The position numbers and the translations under genes are program-made. Shown here piece after piece: positions 1 to 8,575 of a stretch of DNA of 64,000 bases. The notes under the pieces are model-generated. The model was not told where the DNA came from and did no database searches. It saw only the letters and a program-made list of their open reading frames with translations. Position 1 is the stretch's first letter; every line of letters starts with the position of its first letter. The DNA is from Pseudomonas alliivorans (GTDB lineage: Bacteria > Pseudomonadota > Gammaproteobacteria > Pseudomonadales > Pseudomonadaceae), in contig NZ_JAFFZW010000006.1 in the NCBI RefSeq assembly GCF_017826695.1, positions 309,964 through 373,963 of the forward strand. The letters are read 5' to 3'.

Positions 1-573
1 CTTTTTCAGCTGGGTCTGTGTGGCATCCGCCAGCCCCTGGCCATACGTGTCCTTGTCGTGGATGACGGCGATTTTCTTGCCTTTCAAGACGTCAACGATG
101 TAATCACCCGCCACGACGCCCTGCTGATCGTCACGACCACACATGCGGAACATCTCTTTCAGGCCGCGCTCGGTAACCTGTGGGTTGGTGGAGCCAGGGG
201 TGATCGCAATGACGCCTGCATCACTGTAGATCTCGGAAGCCGGAATGGTCGAAGACGAGCAGAAATGGCCCACAACGCCCACAACCTTGTCCTGATCCAC
301 AAGACGATTGGCAACAGCCACGGCCTGCTTGGGTTCACAGGCATCGTCGCCCGCGACCAGAACGATCTTTTCCCCATTCACACCGCCTGCAGCGTTGATC
401 GCGTCGGCAGCGGCCTGCGCACCCTTCATGTACTGCTCACCGAACGCGGCATTGGCCCCTGTCATGGGCCCCGCCACGCCGATCTTCACGTCAGCCTGCG
501 CCAACGAAGACACGCCCAATGCAGCAGCGACTGCAATTGTCAGAAAACCTTTCCTGTAAAACGTATGCGACAT
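1..573 (-). CDS. Branched-chain amino-acid ABC transporter substrate-binding protein (partial, C-terminus off the left edge)
   Basis: Periplasmic binding protein of the LivJ/LivK/BraC family, which delivers Leu/Ile/Val or related amino acids to an ABC permease. Read on the minus strand from ATG at 573, it begins with a cleavable signal peptide (basic MSHTFYRKGF, then an Ala-rich hydrophobic core ending SLAQA) followed by the family start DVKIGVAGPMTG. Further family features are the stretch GDDACEPKQAVAVANRLV, the ligand-pocket region GHFCSSSTIPAS and SDAGVIAITPGSTNPQ. Only 191 codons lie in the window, roughly half of the usual 370-380 residues. The start is supported by AGGAG 9 bases upstream. 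A sigma-54-type promoter lies just upstream. The permease genes are not in view, so the exact substrate is unknown. Confidence 0.93.
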   Translation of the reverse strand, partial: MSHTFYRKGFLTIAVAAALGVSSLAQADVKIGVAGPMTGANAAFGEQYMKGAQAAADAINAAGGVNGEKIVLVAGDDACEPKQAVAVANRLVDQDKVVGVVGHFCSSSTIPASEIYSDAGVIAITPGSTNPQVTERGLKEMFRMCGRDDQQGVVAGDYIVDVLKGKKIAVIHDKDTYGQGLADATQTQLKK

Positions 574-1064
574 GAGTGGTGCTCCTGATTTTTTTTTAAA
601 TGGCACTGCGACTACGCCATTGCTGTGAGCAAGGGACGTGCCATCACTTTTTTATTCCGGAAAATGTCACGTTTGGCTTGCCATTCAATGACCTGATTTC
701 ATTGCCCGCAGGCTGTACAACCGTTCGAACCACGAAAGGTGCAACCCGCTACATGAAAGAGCAACCCAAACCATTACCCACAGCAACCCATACACGGACC
801 GACGTGCAACCCGCCTGTAACAACGGACGTCACCGAAGTGCACACGCCCGGTGCGCAAGCGCTACGAGACGCACCATTTGAGGCTAGTGGATCTGGTGAA
901 AAATGCAGTCATCCATCAGCTGCACTCTGGCAAATCACAGCGCTCTTCTGCGATGTTGCCGGCCGCGTAGTAATAACCGGCCTGTCGTCGGGCAACAAAC
1001 GACCTTTATGCGAGATATCATTCCGATTATTCATGCACATGCCCTGTCAGAGAGAAGCCCATTC
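574..1064. other. Divergent intergenic region between the binding-protein gene and the LysR gene
   Basis: This 491-base stretch separates two divergent genes. It contains the RpoN-type promoter at 628-643 and a run of T/A at 590-600 just ahead of the binding-protein SD. The open frame extending the LysR gene upstream to 903 lacks a convincing ribosome-binding site. No other gene, repeat or convincing sigma-70 promoter was recognised. Since LysR regulators often bind divergent promoters, this is the obvious place for its operator, but no clear T-N11-A palindrome was identified. Confidence 0.5.
628..643 (-). promoter_or_regulatory. Sigma-54 (RpoN) -24/-12 promoter for the substrate-binding protein
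   Basis: On the minus strand the sequence reads TGGCACGTCCCTTGCT. This carries the -24 GG and -12 GC exactly 10 bases apart and matches the RpoN consensus TGGCACG-N4-TTGCW. The -12 element lies about 55 bases upstream of the ATG at 573. It suggests nitrogen- or amino-acid-responsive expression through an enhancer-binding protein; the activator is not identifiable here. Confidence 0.75.
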
Positions 1065-1970
1065 ATGCTCAACAAACGTCATCTGCCCTCGATCGCTGCG
1101 CTGCAATGTTTTGAGGCAGTGACCCGGCACTTGAGCTTCACCCGCGCCGCCGAAGAGCTCAACCTGACCCAAAGCGCGGTGAGCAAGCAGGTGGCGCAGC
1201 TTGAGGAACTGGTCCAGCACCTGTTGTTCCGGCGCGTGCGGCGCAGGCTGCAACTGACGCCAGCCGGTTCGCTGTATCTGGCGGAGGTGCGCAAGATCCT
1301 CAATCAGGTCGAGATGTCCACGCACTTCCTGCGCTCCTACGGCGGGGAAACAGAGGTGCTGCGTGTCTCCACGCCCTCCACTTTCGGTGCACGATGGCTG
1401 GTGCCGCGCCTGAAAGGCTGGCGCCTGCGTCACCCGCATATCCATCTGGACCTGCTCAACGAGCAGGAGTCTGACGATCTGATCAAGGGCCGCTGCGACG
1501 TGTCGTTCTACTTCGGTCAGGCCGCGATACCTGGCGCAGAAAGTGTGAAGCTGTTCGGTGAAGAATTGATTCCGGTCTGCTCGCCCGACAGCTTGCCCGA
1601 TGCGCCTTTTACCGACCCAAGACAACTGAGCGATCTGGTTCTCCTGCAGAACGCTTTCCGCCCGCAGGCCTGGCATGAGTGGTTCGAAAGTCAGGGCTAC
1701 CAGACCGATCACAGTTACCACGGCCCGCGCTTTGAAACATTCTATATGTGCATCCGCGCAGCCCAGGTCGGCTGCGGCGTCGCGCTGCTGCCGCGCTTTC
1801 TGGTGGAGGAAGAACTGGCTGAGGGCAAGCTGGTGATCGCATGGGATTTCGCAATGCCCAGCACCAACAGCGCCTATTACCTGTCCTATCCGGAGCACAC
1901 CGCCGACGTGCCCAAAATACGGGTTTTCCTGCAATGGATGCTCGAACAGTTGGATCAACCGGCCAGTTAA
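1065..1970 (+). CDS. LysR-family transcriptional regulator (GcvA/AmpR-like)
   Basis: 301-residue LysR-type regulator. Residues 8-66 form the winged HTH (FEAVTRHLSFTRAAEELN, then LTQSAVSKQVAQLEE), the most conserved part of the family. The rest is a two-lobed periplasmic-binding-like effector domain (STPSTFGARWLVPRLKGW; VGCGVALLPRFLVEEELAEG). The start at 1065 is preferred over the longer open frame from 903 because AGAGAAG lies 7 bases upstream and the protein then begins MLNKRHLPSIAALQCFEAV, typical of GcvA-like members. It is divergent from the amino-acid binding protein, a probable target. From memory P. aeruginosa has the same pair at PA4913/PA4914. The effector is unknown. Confidence 0.9.
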   Translation: MLNKRHLPSIAALQCFEAVTRHLSFTRAAEELNLTQSAVSKQVAQLEELVQHLLFRRVRRRLQLTPAGSLYLAEVRKILNQVEMSTHFLRSYGGETEVLRVSTPSTFGARWLVPRLKGWRLRHPHIHLDLLNEQESDDLIKGRCDVSFYFGQAAIPGAESVKLFGEELIPVCSPDSLPDAPFTDPRQLSDLVLLQNAFRPQAWHEWFESQGYQTDHSYHGPRFETFYMCIRAAQVGCGVALLPRFLVEEELAEGKLVIAWDFAMPSTNSAYYLSYPEHTADVPKIRVFLQWMLEQLDQPAS

Positions 1971-2069
1971 GGGCGACAATGCCCACCCAGCAGGCCGTGA
2001 GCTTTCCGTGGCAACACGACAGGAAGTCGCGAGCCCCTTGTTTTCCGGCTGCTCTGGAGACCCGAAACA

Positions 2070-3293
2070 ATGAGCGAGAGCGCCTTCTCCAATCGCATCG
2101 TGCAGAGTCTGCTCGACACCGATTTCTACAAGCTGACCATGATGCAGGCCGTCCTGCACAACTACCCCAACGTCGACGTGGAATGGGAATTTCGCTGCCG
2201 CAACGGTGAAGACCTTCGCCCCTATCTGGATGAGATACGGCATCAGATCGAGCTGCTGTGCGAGCTGTCGCTGAGCCCGGAGCATTTGGCATTCATGGAA
2301 CGCATCACGTTCATGAAGCCCGACTTTCTGCGTTTCCTGGGCCTGTTCCGTTTCAACACCCGCTACGTGAAGACCAGCATCGAAAACGATGAACTGTGCA
2401 TCCGCCTGCACGGCCCATGGCTGCATGTGATCATGTTCGAAGTGCCGTTGCTGGCGATCGTCAGCGAAGTGCGCAACCGGCATCGCTATCCGAAGATTCT
2501 GCTAAGTCAGGCCCGCGAACGGCTCTACGACAAGTTCGACTGGCTGAGCACCAACGCCACGCCGGATGAGCTGGCCGAACTCAAGGTTGCGGATTTCGGT
2601 ACGCGTCGGCGTTTTTCGTATCGTGTCCAGGAAGAAGTACTGGGGGTTCTCAAGAATGATTTTCCGGGGCAGTTCGTGGGCACCAGCAACGTGCATCTGG
2701 CGCGTCAACTCGACCTGAAACCGCTGGGCACCATGGCTCATGAATGGATCATGGCCCACCAGCAACTGGGGCCGCGCCTGATCGACAGTCAGATTGCCGC
2801 ACTCGACTGCTGGGTACGCGAATACCGCGGACTGCTGGGCATTGCGCTGACTGACTGCATCACCACCGACGCCTTTCTGACCGACTTCGATCTGTACTTC
2901 GCCAAACTGTTCGATGGCTTGCGGCACGATTCGGGCGACCCGGTGAAGTGGGCCGAAAAATGCATCCTGCATTACCAGAAGCTGGGCATCGATCCGATGA
3001 GCAAGACGCTGGTGTTTTCGGACGGCCTGAACCTGCCCAAGGCGCTGGAGATTTTCCGGGCACTGCGCGGGCGCATCAATGTCAGTTTTGGTATCGGCAC
3101 CAATCTGACCGCAGACATCCCCGGCATCGCGCCCATGAACATGGTGCTGAAAATGACGGCCTGCGCTGGCCAGCCCGTGGCAAAAATTTCCGACGAGCCC
3201 GGCAAGGCGCAATGCAAGGATCCGAACTTCGTCGCCTACCTGCGACATGTGTTCAAGGTGCCGGACCTGCCGCTTTCTGATAAACCTGTTTGA
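2070..3293 (+). CDS. pncB: Nicotinate phosphoribosyltransferase
   Basis: Converts nicotinate plus PRPP (with ATP) to nicotinate mononucleotide, the first committed step of the Preiss-Handler NAD salvage pathway. The 407 residues match the family length. Visible family motifs include TDFYKLTMMQAV near residue 17, FGTRRRFS at 176-183, GTSNVHLA at 204-211, GTMAHEW with the probable phospho-accepting His224, and LRHDSGDP around 284-291 in the PRPP site. SD GGAGA precedes the ATG. nadE follows after 26 bases, so the two genes very probably form one NAD-salvage operon. Confidence 0.97.
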   Translation: MSESAFSNRIVQSLLDTDFYKLTMMQAVLHNYPNVDVEWEFRCRNGEDLRPYLDEIRHQIELLCELSLSPEHLAFMERITFMKPDFLRFLGLFRFNTRYVKTSIENDELCIRLHGPWLHVIMFEVPLLAIVSEVRNRHRYPKILLSQARERLYDKFDWLSTNATPDELAELKVADFGTRRRFSYRVQEEVLGVLKNDFPGQFVGTSNVHLARQLDLKPLGTMAHEWIMAHQQLGPRLIDSQIAALDCWVREYRGLLGIALTDCITTDAFLTDFDLYFAKLFDGLRHDSGDPVKWAEKCILHYQKLGIDPMSKTLVFSDGLNLPKALEIFRALRGRINVSFGIGTNLTADIPGIAPMNMVLKMTACAGQPVAKISDEPGKAQCKDPNFVAYLRHVFKVPDLPLSDKPV

Positions 3294-3319
3294 GTTTGAC
3301 TACTTACGAGGAGTGAATC

Positions 3320-4147
3320 ATGCACGCCGTACAGCGCCAGATTGCTGAACAGCTCAAGGTCCAGCCACCGTTCGCGGACCAGAACGCCCTGGAAGCCGAA
3401 GTCGCCCGCCGCGTCGATTTCATCAAGCAGTGCCTGCAGAACGCCCGCCTCAAGAATCTGGTGCTGGGCATCAGCGGCGGCGTCGACTCGCTGACTGCCG
3501 GCCTGCTCGCCCAGCGCGCCGTCAAGGAACTGCGTGAGAGCACGGGCGACACGCGTTATCGTTTCGTCGCCGTGCGCCTGCCGTACATCGTGCAGGCCGA
3601 TGAACACGAAGCGCAGGCATCGGTGGATTTCATCGAGCCGGACGAGCGCCATACCGTCAACATTGGCCCCAGCGTCAAGGCGCTCGCGGCTGAAGTGAAA
3701 GCGTTCGAAGGCCACCCTGCCAGTGCTGTGGATTTCGTGCTGGGCAACACCAAGGCGCGCATGCGGATGGTCGCTCAGTACACCATCGCCGGCGCTTATC
3801 AGGGTCTGGTGATCGGGACTGACCACGCAGCGGAAGCGGTGATGGGTTTCTTCACCAAGTTCGGCGACGGCGCATGCGATCTGGCACCGCTCAGCGGGCT
3901 GGTAAAAAATCAGGTACGGGCCATCGCTCGCCACTTCGGCGCACCTGAATCACTGGTAGAGAAGGTGCCGACGGCAGACCTGGAAGACCTGTCCCCCGGC
4001 AAACCTGACGAAGCCTCGCATGGCGTGACCTACGCCGAGATCGACGCCTTCCTGCACGGCCAGCCGGTACGCGAAGAGGCGTTCAAAATCATTTGCGACA
4101 CCTACGCCAAGACCCAGCACAAACGCGAACTGCCTTACGCGCCTTGA
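3320..4147 (+). CDS. nadE: NH3-dependent NAD+ synthetase
   Basis: Amidates nicotinic acid adenine dinucleotide to NAD+ using ATP and ammonia. 275 residues, as in E. coli NadE; there is no N-terminal glutaminase domain, so free ammonia is the donor. The N-type ATP-pyrophosphatase P-loop GISGGVDS is at residues 50-57. Other family segments are TDHAAEAVMGFFTKFGDGACD and LVEKVPTADLEDLSPGKPDE. A strong SD (GAGGAG) lies 7 bases before the ATG. It is the downstream partner of pncB and is followed by a REPIN rather than a typical terminator. Confidence 0.97.
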   Translation: MHAVQRQIAEQLKVQPPFADQNALEAEVARRVDFIKQCLQNARLKNLVLGISGGVDSLTAGLLAQRAVKELRESTGDTRYRFVAVRLPYIVQADEHEAQASVDFIEPDERHTVNIGPSVKALAAEVKAFEGHPASAVDFVLGNTKARMRMVAQYTIAGAYQGLVIGTDHAAEAVMGFFTKFGDGACDLAPLSGLVKNQVRAIARHFGAPESLVEKVPTADLEDLSPGKPDEASHGVTYAEIDAFLHGQPVREEAFKIICDTYAKTQHKRELPYAP

Positions 4148-4160
4148 CAGGCATCCACGA

Positions 4161-4279
4161 CGATCATGCCCATCGCTGCGCGTGGGCATGCATCCCGTGA
4201 CGCTCTATGCCACATTCGAGAGCGGCGGACGCGGAGCGTCCAGGAAGGCGTTACCACGCAGGAGCGAGGGAACGATCAT
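4161..4279. repeat. REP doublet (REPIN) between nadE and azu
   Basis: Two REP units in inverted orientation lie between convergent genes. The left unit begins CGATCATGCCCA and contains the hairpin ATGCCCA...TGGGCAT. The right unit ends GGGAACGATCATG, and its arm contains the perfect hairpin GGACGC-GGA-GCGTCC. This fits the common Pseudomonas extragenic palindrome family. It may stabilise or terminate the convergent transcripts. Confidence 0.75.
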
Positions 4280-4294
4280 GGATATGGCGATCAA

Positions 4295-4741
4295 TTACTT
4301 CAGCGTCACACTTCCCTTCATCATCGCGATGTGGCCGGGGAAGGTGCAGAAAAACTCATAGCTTTCGGCAGGGTCGAGCTTCGAGACATCGAATGTCACC
4401 GAGTCTTTCTCTCCAGCACCGATGATTTTGGTGTGTGCGATCACCCGTGGGTCGCCTTCCTTGATGTAGTCGTTGTCGATTCCAACACTCATGCCGTCAG
4501 TGGTGACGCCTTGCGCATCGGCCTTTTTGCTCAAGACCCAGTTATGCCCCATGACATTCTTCGGCAGGCTGCCGGAATGCGTCAGGTTGACGGTAAAGCT
4601 CTTGCAGCTTTTGTCGATCTCGATGGCTTTTTTGTCGTACATCATCTGATCGGTGGAGTCGATGGTGGTTGAGCATTCGGCCGCCAGCAGTTGACCACTG
4701 GCCAGCGTCAACAGGGAAATCGCTACAAGCTTGCGGATCAT
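4295..4741 (-). CDS. azu: Azurin (periplasmic type-1 blue copper protein)
   Basis: Periplasmic electron carrier. The 148-residue precursor has a 20-residue signal peptide (MIRKLVAISLLTLASGQLLA) and a mature protein starting AECSTTID, 128 residues, the standard azurin length. Copper ligands are all present: Gly45-His46 in MGHNWVL, and Cys112, His117 and Met121 in FFCTFPGHIAMMKG (mature numbering). The disulphide Cys3-Cys26 is also kept. The longer open frame from 4837 is rejected; the ATG at 4741 has GGAG upstream and yields the signal peptide. No clear ANR/FNR box was seen upstream. It is convergent with nadE across a REPIN. Confidence 0.97.
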   Translation of the reverse strand: MIRKLVAISLLTLASGQLLAAECSTTIDSTDQMMYDKKAIEIDKSCKSFTVNLTHSGSLPKNVMGHNWVLSKKADAQGVTTDGMSVGIDNDYIKEGDPRVIAHTKIIGAGEKDSVTFDVSKLDPAESYEFFCTFPGHIAMMKGSVTLK

Positions 4742-5089
4742 TTGAATCTCCAGGGCAGGTACGTCAGATTTAAAAGAGACGATTGAAAACAGAGCGTCGA
4801 ACGGCAGCGGGGTTCCAATGATGCCCGCAAGGCACACGAACTATCGGTGCCATCGAAACAATCAAACAGCCAGACACGGAGCGCCACTCTACCATCGGCA
4901 CATCGCCCTCCCCATGGAAAGACTTTCATGCAGCTCAATAGCCTGTTTCGCAGTTTGCTCGCCGCCTACGCCTGTGGCGCAAGCGCCAGTTGTCCGCATG
5001 ATGCGTACGACCGGGCCCGGCATAGCGTCTGACAGGGTCGATGCCGCCGAGTGATAAACGTTTGGCGGACACCGGGAATTAAGCGCGGC
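4742..5089. other. Intergenic region between azu and the transglutaminase gene
   Basis: 348 bases holding the azu promoter region (azu reads left). The only possible gene is a 34-codon plus-strand frame at 4928-5032, listed separately. No terminator with a T-run, tRNA or REP was recognised. Confidence 0.5.
4928..5032 (+). CDS. Candidate small protein of unknown function, 34 aa
   Basis: A short frame reading MQLNSLFRSLLAAYACGA, then SASCPHDAYDRARHSV. It has GGAAAG about 8 bases before the ATG, third positions fairly rich in G/C, and a hydrophobic N-terminal half with two cysteines. It lies alone between azu and the transglutaminase gene, both of which read the other way. No family is recognised. 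It could equally be chance in high-GC DNA, so this is a candidate only. Confidence 0.3.
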   Translation: MQLNSLFRSLLAAYACGASASCPHDAYDRARHSV

Positions 5090-5980
5090 TCAGGCGACCG
5101 GCATGACCGTAACCCGCACTTCGGGGTCATGGGCGCCGCCGCCCAGAATGACGCCGCGCAGCGGAGAGACATCGGAAAAGTCGCGCCCCCATGCCAGGCT
5201 GATGTGTTCCAGCGCGGGCTGCACGTTGTTGGTCGGATCGAAATCGACCCAGCCCGACGCAGGACAAAACACCGACACCCAGGCATGGGAAGCGTCTGCG
5301 CCGATCAGGCGCGGCTGTCCGGGTGGTGGCTGGGTCAGCAGGTAGCCGCTGACATAACGAGCCGCCAGCCCACGGGAACGCAGACAGGCGAGCATCAGGT
5401 GCGCGAAGTCCTGACAGACGCCGCGTCGCCGCTCCAGCACTTCCACCAACGGCGTCGCTACCTGAGTGGCTTCGCTGTCGAAGGTGAACTCATCGAATAT
5501 CTTTTCCATCAGCGCCTGCACGCCCAGCAACAAGGGCCGCGCCGGTGGAAAGCAATCCTGCGAAAACTCGACGAACGAGCGCTTCAAGTGCACGTAGGGT
5601 GATTCGAAGCGGTAGCGACAGGCTTCCAGCACATCAGCGGTCATCGGCTTGGCGCTGTAGGTCAATGCGCTGCGCGTGACTTCCCATTCCGGCGACAGGT
5701 TGAAGTCCAGATACGGCCGTTCCAGCACCTCGATCTGCAGACGTGCATTGACCTGCAATTCGTCGTGCGGACGCTCGAAGGCCAGCCGGGTCAGCGGATT
5801 GCCGAATACATCCAGCTCGTCGCGGCGCGTGGTGGGCGTCGGAAAAATCTCCAGGCTCTGTTCGATGCAACGCTGCCAGGGACTGCTGCGCGGCCACAGG
5901 TGCGCCAATTGCTGGGCCAGCGACACCGGGCTGTCGTACTTGTAATGCGTGTCGTGGAAAATCTGGTAAAGGGCGCTCAT
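5090..5980 (-). CDS. Transglutaminase-like cysteine protease/ligase family protein (operon gene 3)
   Basis: 296 residues. The N-terminal beta-sandwich region (residues 1-150) is typical of bacterial transglutaminase-N domains (YQIFHDTHYKYDSPVSLAQQ). The catalytic core follows, with the triad Cys189 (RRGVCQDFAH), His232 (DASHAWVSV) and Asp248 (VDFDPT). There is no signal peptide, so it is probably cytoplasmic. Members are thought to hydrolyse or form isopeptide-type bonds; the substrate is unknown. Its ATG overlaps the stop of the upstream ATP-grasp/alpha-E gene by one base (TGATG), which implies translational coupling. It is the last gene of a three-gene operon whose first gene also carries a transglutaminase domain. 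Confidence 0.9.
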   Translation of the reverse strand: MSALYQIFHDTHYKYDSPVSLAQQLAHLWPRSSPWQRCIEQSLEIFPTPTTRRDELDVFGNPLTRLAFERPHDELQVNARLQIEVLERPYLDFNLSPEWEVTRSALTYSAKPMTADVLEACRYRFESPYVHLKRSFVEFSQDCFPPARPLLLGVQALMEKIFDEFTFDSEATQVATPLVEVLERRRGVCQDFAHLMLACLRSRGLAARYVSGYLLTQPPPGQPRLIGADASHAWVSVFCPASGWVDFDPTNNVQPALEHISLAWGRDFSDVSPLRGVILGGGAHDPEVRVTVMPVA

Positions 5981-8487
5981 CAGACGGATACCGTGCGTTG
6001 GCTGACATCATCGACGTGGGCAAAGTGACGCAACGCCAGACGATCGGACGCCTGACCTGCGCTTTCGCCAATGCCTTGCAGCAGGTCGGCGAGGCCATCC
6101 AGCACCGCATCGATACTGCTCTGACCGAACAGCGGGTTCTCCAGACTGCCGAGATCGAAAGCGGCAAGACGTTGCGCCAGCACGGCCAGACTGTTGTCAC
6201 GCGGCGCGTCGAAGTTGTCGCTCAGGCGACGTAACGAGCGCTGTACCAGCTTGAGCTGAAACAGCACGGCGTGTGGGTTCTGGTCATCGAGCAGCAGCAG
6301 GTCCAGTACCGGAATCAGGTGAGGCACTGCCATGTAGCGCGAGCGATAGGTGATGCTGCTGTTGCCCAGTTCCAGCAACCATTCCAGACCGGCCTGATCC
6401 GACACGGTGGTGCCACGCAGGAACGCCGCCAGGCTCATGCTGAGAAACTTCAGGCGCTCGATACGTCGCCCGATCATCAGAAAACTCCAGCCCTCATCGC
6501 GGGTCATGTCATCCAGCGCAAAGCCGGACAGCGCCGCCAGCGACATCACCAGACGGTTGAGGAAGTCCAGCAGTTCGCCAAAGTCAGGCTCTTCGGATTC
6601 CAGGCTCAGGGCCTCGCGCTGCAACTCGACCAGCGCCTGCCAGTTCTCTCTGGACAGCTTGCCGCGCACCTGCGAAGCCGCCCACTGCAGACGCTGCAGG
6701 TTGGCGCGCAGGCTGAACGGCCATTCCTCGCCCAGCAAGGCGGTCAGCAGACGATGCTGCAGCGTTTCGTCCTCTTCGGCCTCAGGCAGTACGCCCAGGC
6801 TTTCGGCCAGCTTCACGGCAGCCTGCAAGGCCTGCGGATCGTCATCGTCGACATAGCGGGTGAACATGATGCGCAGCAGGCGCGCGCTGTCGTCGCAACG
6901 CTCACAGTAACGCCCGAACCAGAACAGATTTTCCACGACCCGCGACGGCAGGTAGGGATCACGCCGGATCAGGTCATAGACGCCCAAAGCGCGCTGACCT
7001 TTCAAAGGCTCGCCGGCATGCACGCCGCTGTAGGAACGCTCGCCCAGCACCCAGGTGTCTTTGCTGGCTCCGCCCCGCTGCATCGAAACCACATCGGCAT
7101 CGGCATCGGCCGCCACACGGGTCAGGCCACCCGGCAGAACACGATAACCATCCAGGCCCGCGACCGCGTATACCCGCATGCCAATGGCACGCGGCTGCAA
7201 CGCTTCGCCATCGGCCTGCAAGACCGGTGCGTGAGACAACTGCGCCAATTCCTGCGCGACGTAGGCATAAGGCCGGGCCTGCATGCGTGCCGCCAGCGCC
7301 TTGCGTTGCTCCTCGCTCAGGTCGCGGCCGAATACGGGTACAAAATGCTGCGACGGAAACGCAGGCTTGATCAACAGTTCAGGGAGTTTTTCGAGGGCCT
7401 GCGCCAGCACTGGCGGCTCGCCGCACCACCAGGTCGCCACGGACGGCAGGATCAGTTCTTCGCCGAACAGGTATTCGCAGATTTTCGGCAGGAAGCCCAG
7501 CAGCCCCGGCGATTCCAGCACACCACTGCCCAAGGCATTGGCGACCAGCACATTGCCCTGACGTACGACCTCCAGCAGCCCCGGCACACCCAGTGCCGAG
7601 TCGGTACGAAGCTCCAGCGGGTCGCAGAAATCATCGTCCAGACGACGCATGATCGCGTGCACCCGACGCAGGCCGCTGAGGGTCTTCAGAAAAACCGTGG
7701 CGTCACGCACCGTCAGGTCGCCGCCTTCGACCAGCGGATAACCCAGTTGCCGCGCCAGATACAAGTGTTCGAAATAGCTTTCGTTGAAACGCCCCGGCGT
7801 CAGCAGCACGATCAGCGGCGCTTCATTGCTGGTGGGCGCCTGACGCGCCAGCGTCTGCTGCAAGGCACCGAAGAAACCGGACAAGTGCCGCACCTGCAGA
7901 TCGCGGTAGGTTTCCGGCAAGGCACGGGCAACGATCTGGCGGTTTTCCAGCGCATAACCTGCGCCGGAGGGCGCCTGGGTCCGGTCAGCGGTGACCCACC
8001 AGCGGCCATCGGGTGTGCGCGCCAGGTCCACGGCGTACATGTGCAGGAACGTACCCTCGGGCGGTTTGACGCCCTGGCACGGCCACAGAAAGTTGTTATG
8101 CCCGAAGACCAGCTCGGCAGGCAGCAGGCCTTGTGCGATAAGCGTCTGCGGGCCATACAGGTCGGCGAGCACGGCATTGAGCAGTCGCCCGCGCTGAGCG
8201 ATACCGGCCGCGACATGTGCCCACTCGTCAGCCGGAATGATGTGCGGCAGCAGATCCAGTTCCCACGGACGATCTGCGCCCTTGGGGTCGGCGTAGACGT
8301 TGTAGGTCACGCCGTTTTCCTGAATCTGCCGGGTCAGCAACGCCTGACGCTGGGTCAGCTGCGCCGGCGAACTGCGTCGCATGTGCTCGTAGAGACGCCG
8401 CCAGTGCGGACGAACCGTCCCGTCGGCATCGAGCATCTCGTGGTAGGTACCCTCGGACAGCGGGTATCGGTCAAGCAAGTCGGGCAT
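5980..8487 (-). CDS. Circularly permuted ATP-grasp / alpha-E fusion protein (operon gene 2)
   Basis: 835-residue cytoplasmic protein made of two parts that are often separate genes. Residues about 1-480 are a circularly permuted ATP-grasp ligase (former DUF404/DUF407; segments HNNFLWPCQGVKPPEGTF, LLTPGRFNESYFEHLYLARQ and VANALGSGVLESPGLLGFLP). Residues about 505-825 are an all-helical alpha-E domain (former DUF403) starting SRVVENLFWFGRYCERCDD. Comparative-genomic work predicts that such ligases form peptide-like amide bonds together with transglutaminases; no substrate is known. It lies 88 bases after the DUF2126 gene and overlaps the next gene by one base. Confidence 0.9.
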   Translation of the reverse strand: MPDLLDRYPLSEGTYHEMLDADGTVRPHWRRLYEHMRRSSPAQLTQRQALLTRQIQENGVTYNVYADPKGADRPWELDLLPHIIPADEWAHVAAGIAQRGRLLNAVLADLYGPQTLIAQGLLPAELVFGHNNFLWPCQGVKPPEGTFLHMYAVDLARTPDGRWWVTADRTQAPSGAGYALENRQIVARALPETYRDLQVRHLSGFFGALQQTLARQAPTSNEAPLIVLLTPGRFNESYFEHLYLARQLGYPLVEGGDLTVRDATVFLKTLSGLRRVHAIMRRLDDDFCDPLELRTDSALGVPGLLEVVRQGNVLVANALGSGVLESPGLLGFLPKICEYLFGEELILPSVATWWCGEPPVLAQALEKLPELLIKPAFPSQHFVPVFGRDLSEEQRKALAARMQARPYAYVAQELAQLSHAPVLQADGEALQPRAIGMRVYAVAGLDGYRVLPGGLTRVAADADADVVSMQRGGASKDTWVLGERSYSGVHAGEPLKGQRALGVYDLIRRDPYLPSRVVENLFWFGRYCERCDDSARLLRIMFTRYVDDDDPQALQAAVKLAESLGVLPEAEEDETLQHRLLTALLGEEWPFSLRANLQRLQWAASQVRGKLSRENWQALVELQREALSLESEEPDFGELLDFLNRLVMSLAALSGFALDDMTRDEGWSFLMIGRRIERLKFLSMSLAAFLRGTTVSDQAGLEWLLELGNSSITYRSRYMAVPHLIPVLDLLLLDDQNPHAVLFQLKLVQRSLRRLSDNFDAPRDNSLAVLAQRLAAFDLGSLENPLFGQSSIDAVLDGLADLLQGIGESAGQASDRLALRHFAHVDDVSQRTVSV

Positions 8488-8575
8488 GGAAGGCTCGGCA
8501 GGGCAGCAAAAAGGACTTCAGATGAAGCGGTCAGGTGTCACGTCCGTGCGCACCCGACTCACTTTTGACGCAGAC

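Noticed and set aside
4161..4279. Rho-independent terminator between nadE and azu
   Set aside because: The palindromes match REP-family elements and no T-run follows on either strand, so they are called a REPIN.
6271..8568. 765-codon plus-strand open frame antisense to the ATP-grasp/alpha-E gene
   Set aside because: The composition is typical of high-GC shadow frames (rich in Gln/Arg/His, no recognisable domains), while the minus-strand reading gives two known domains.
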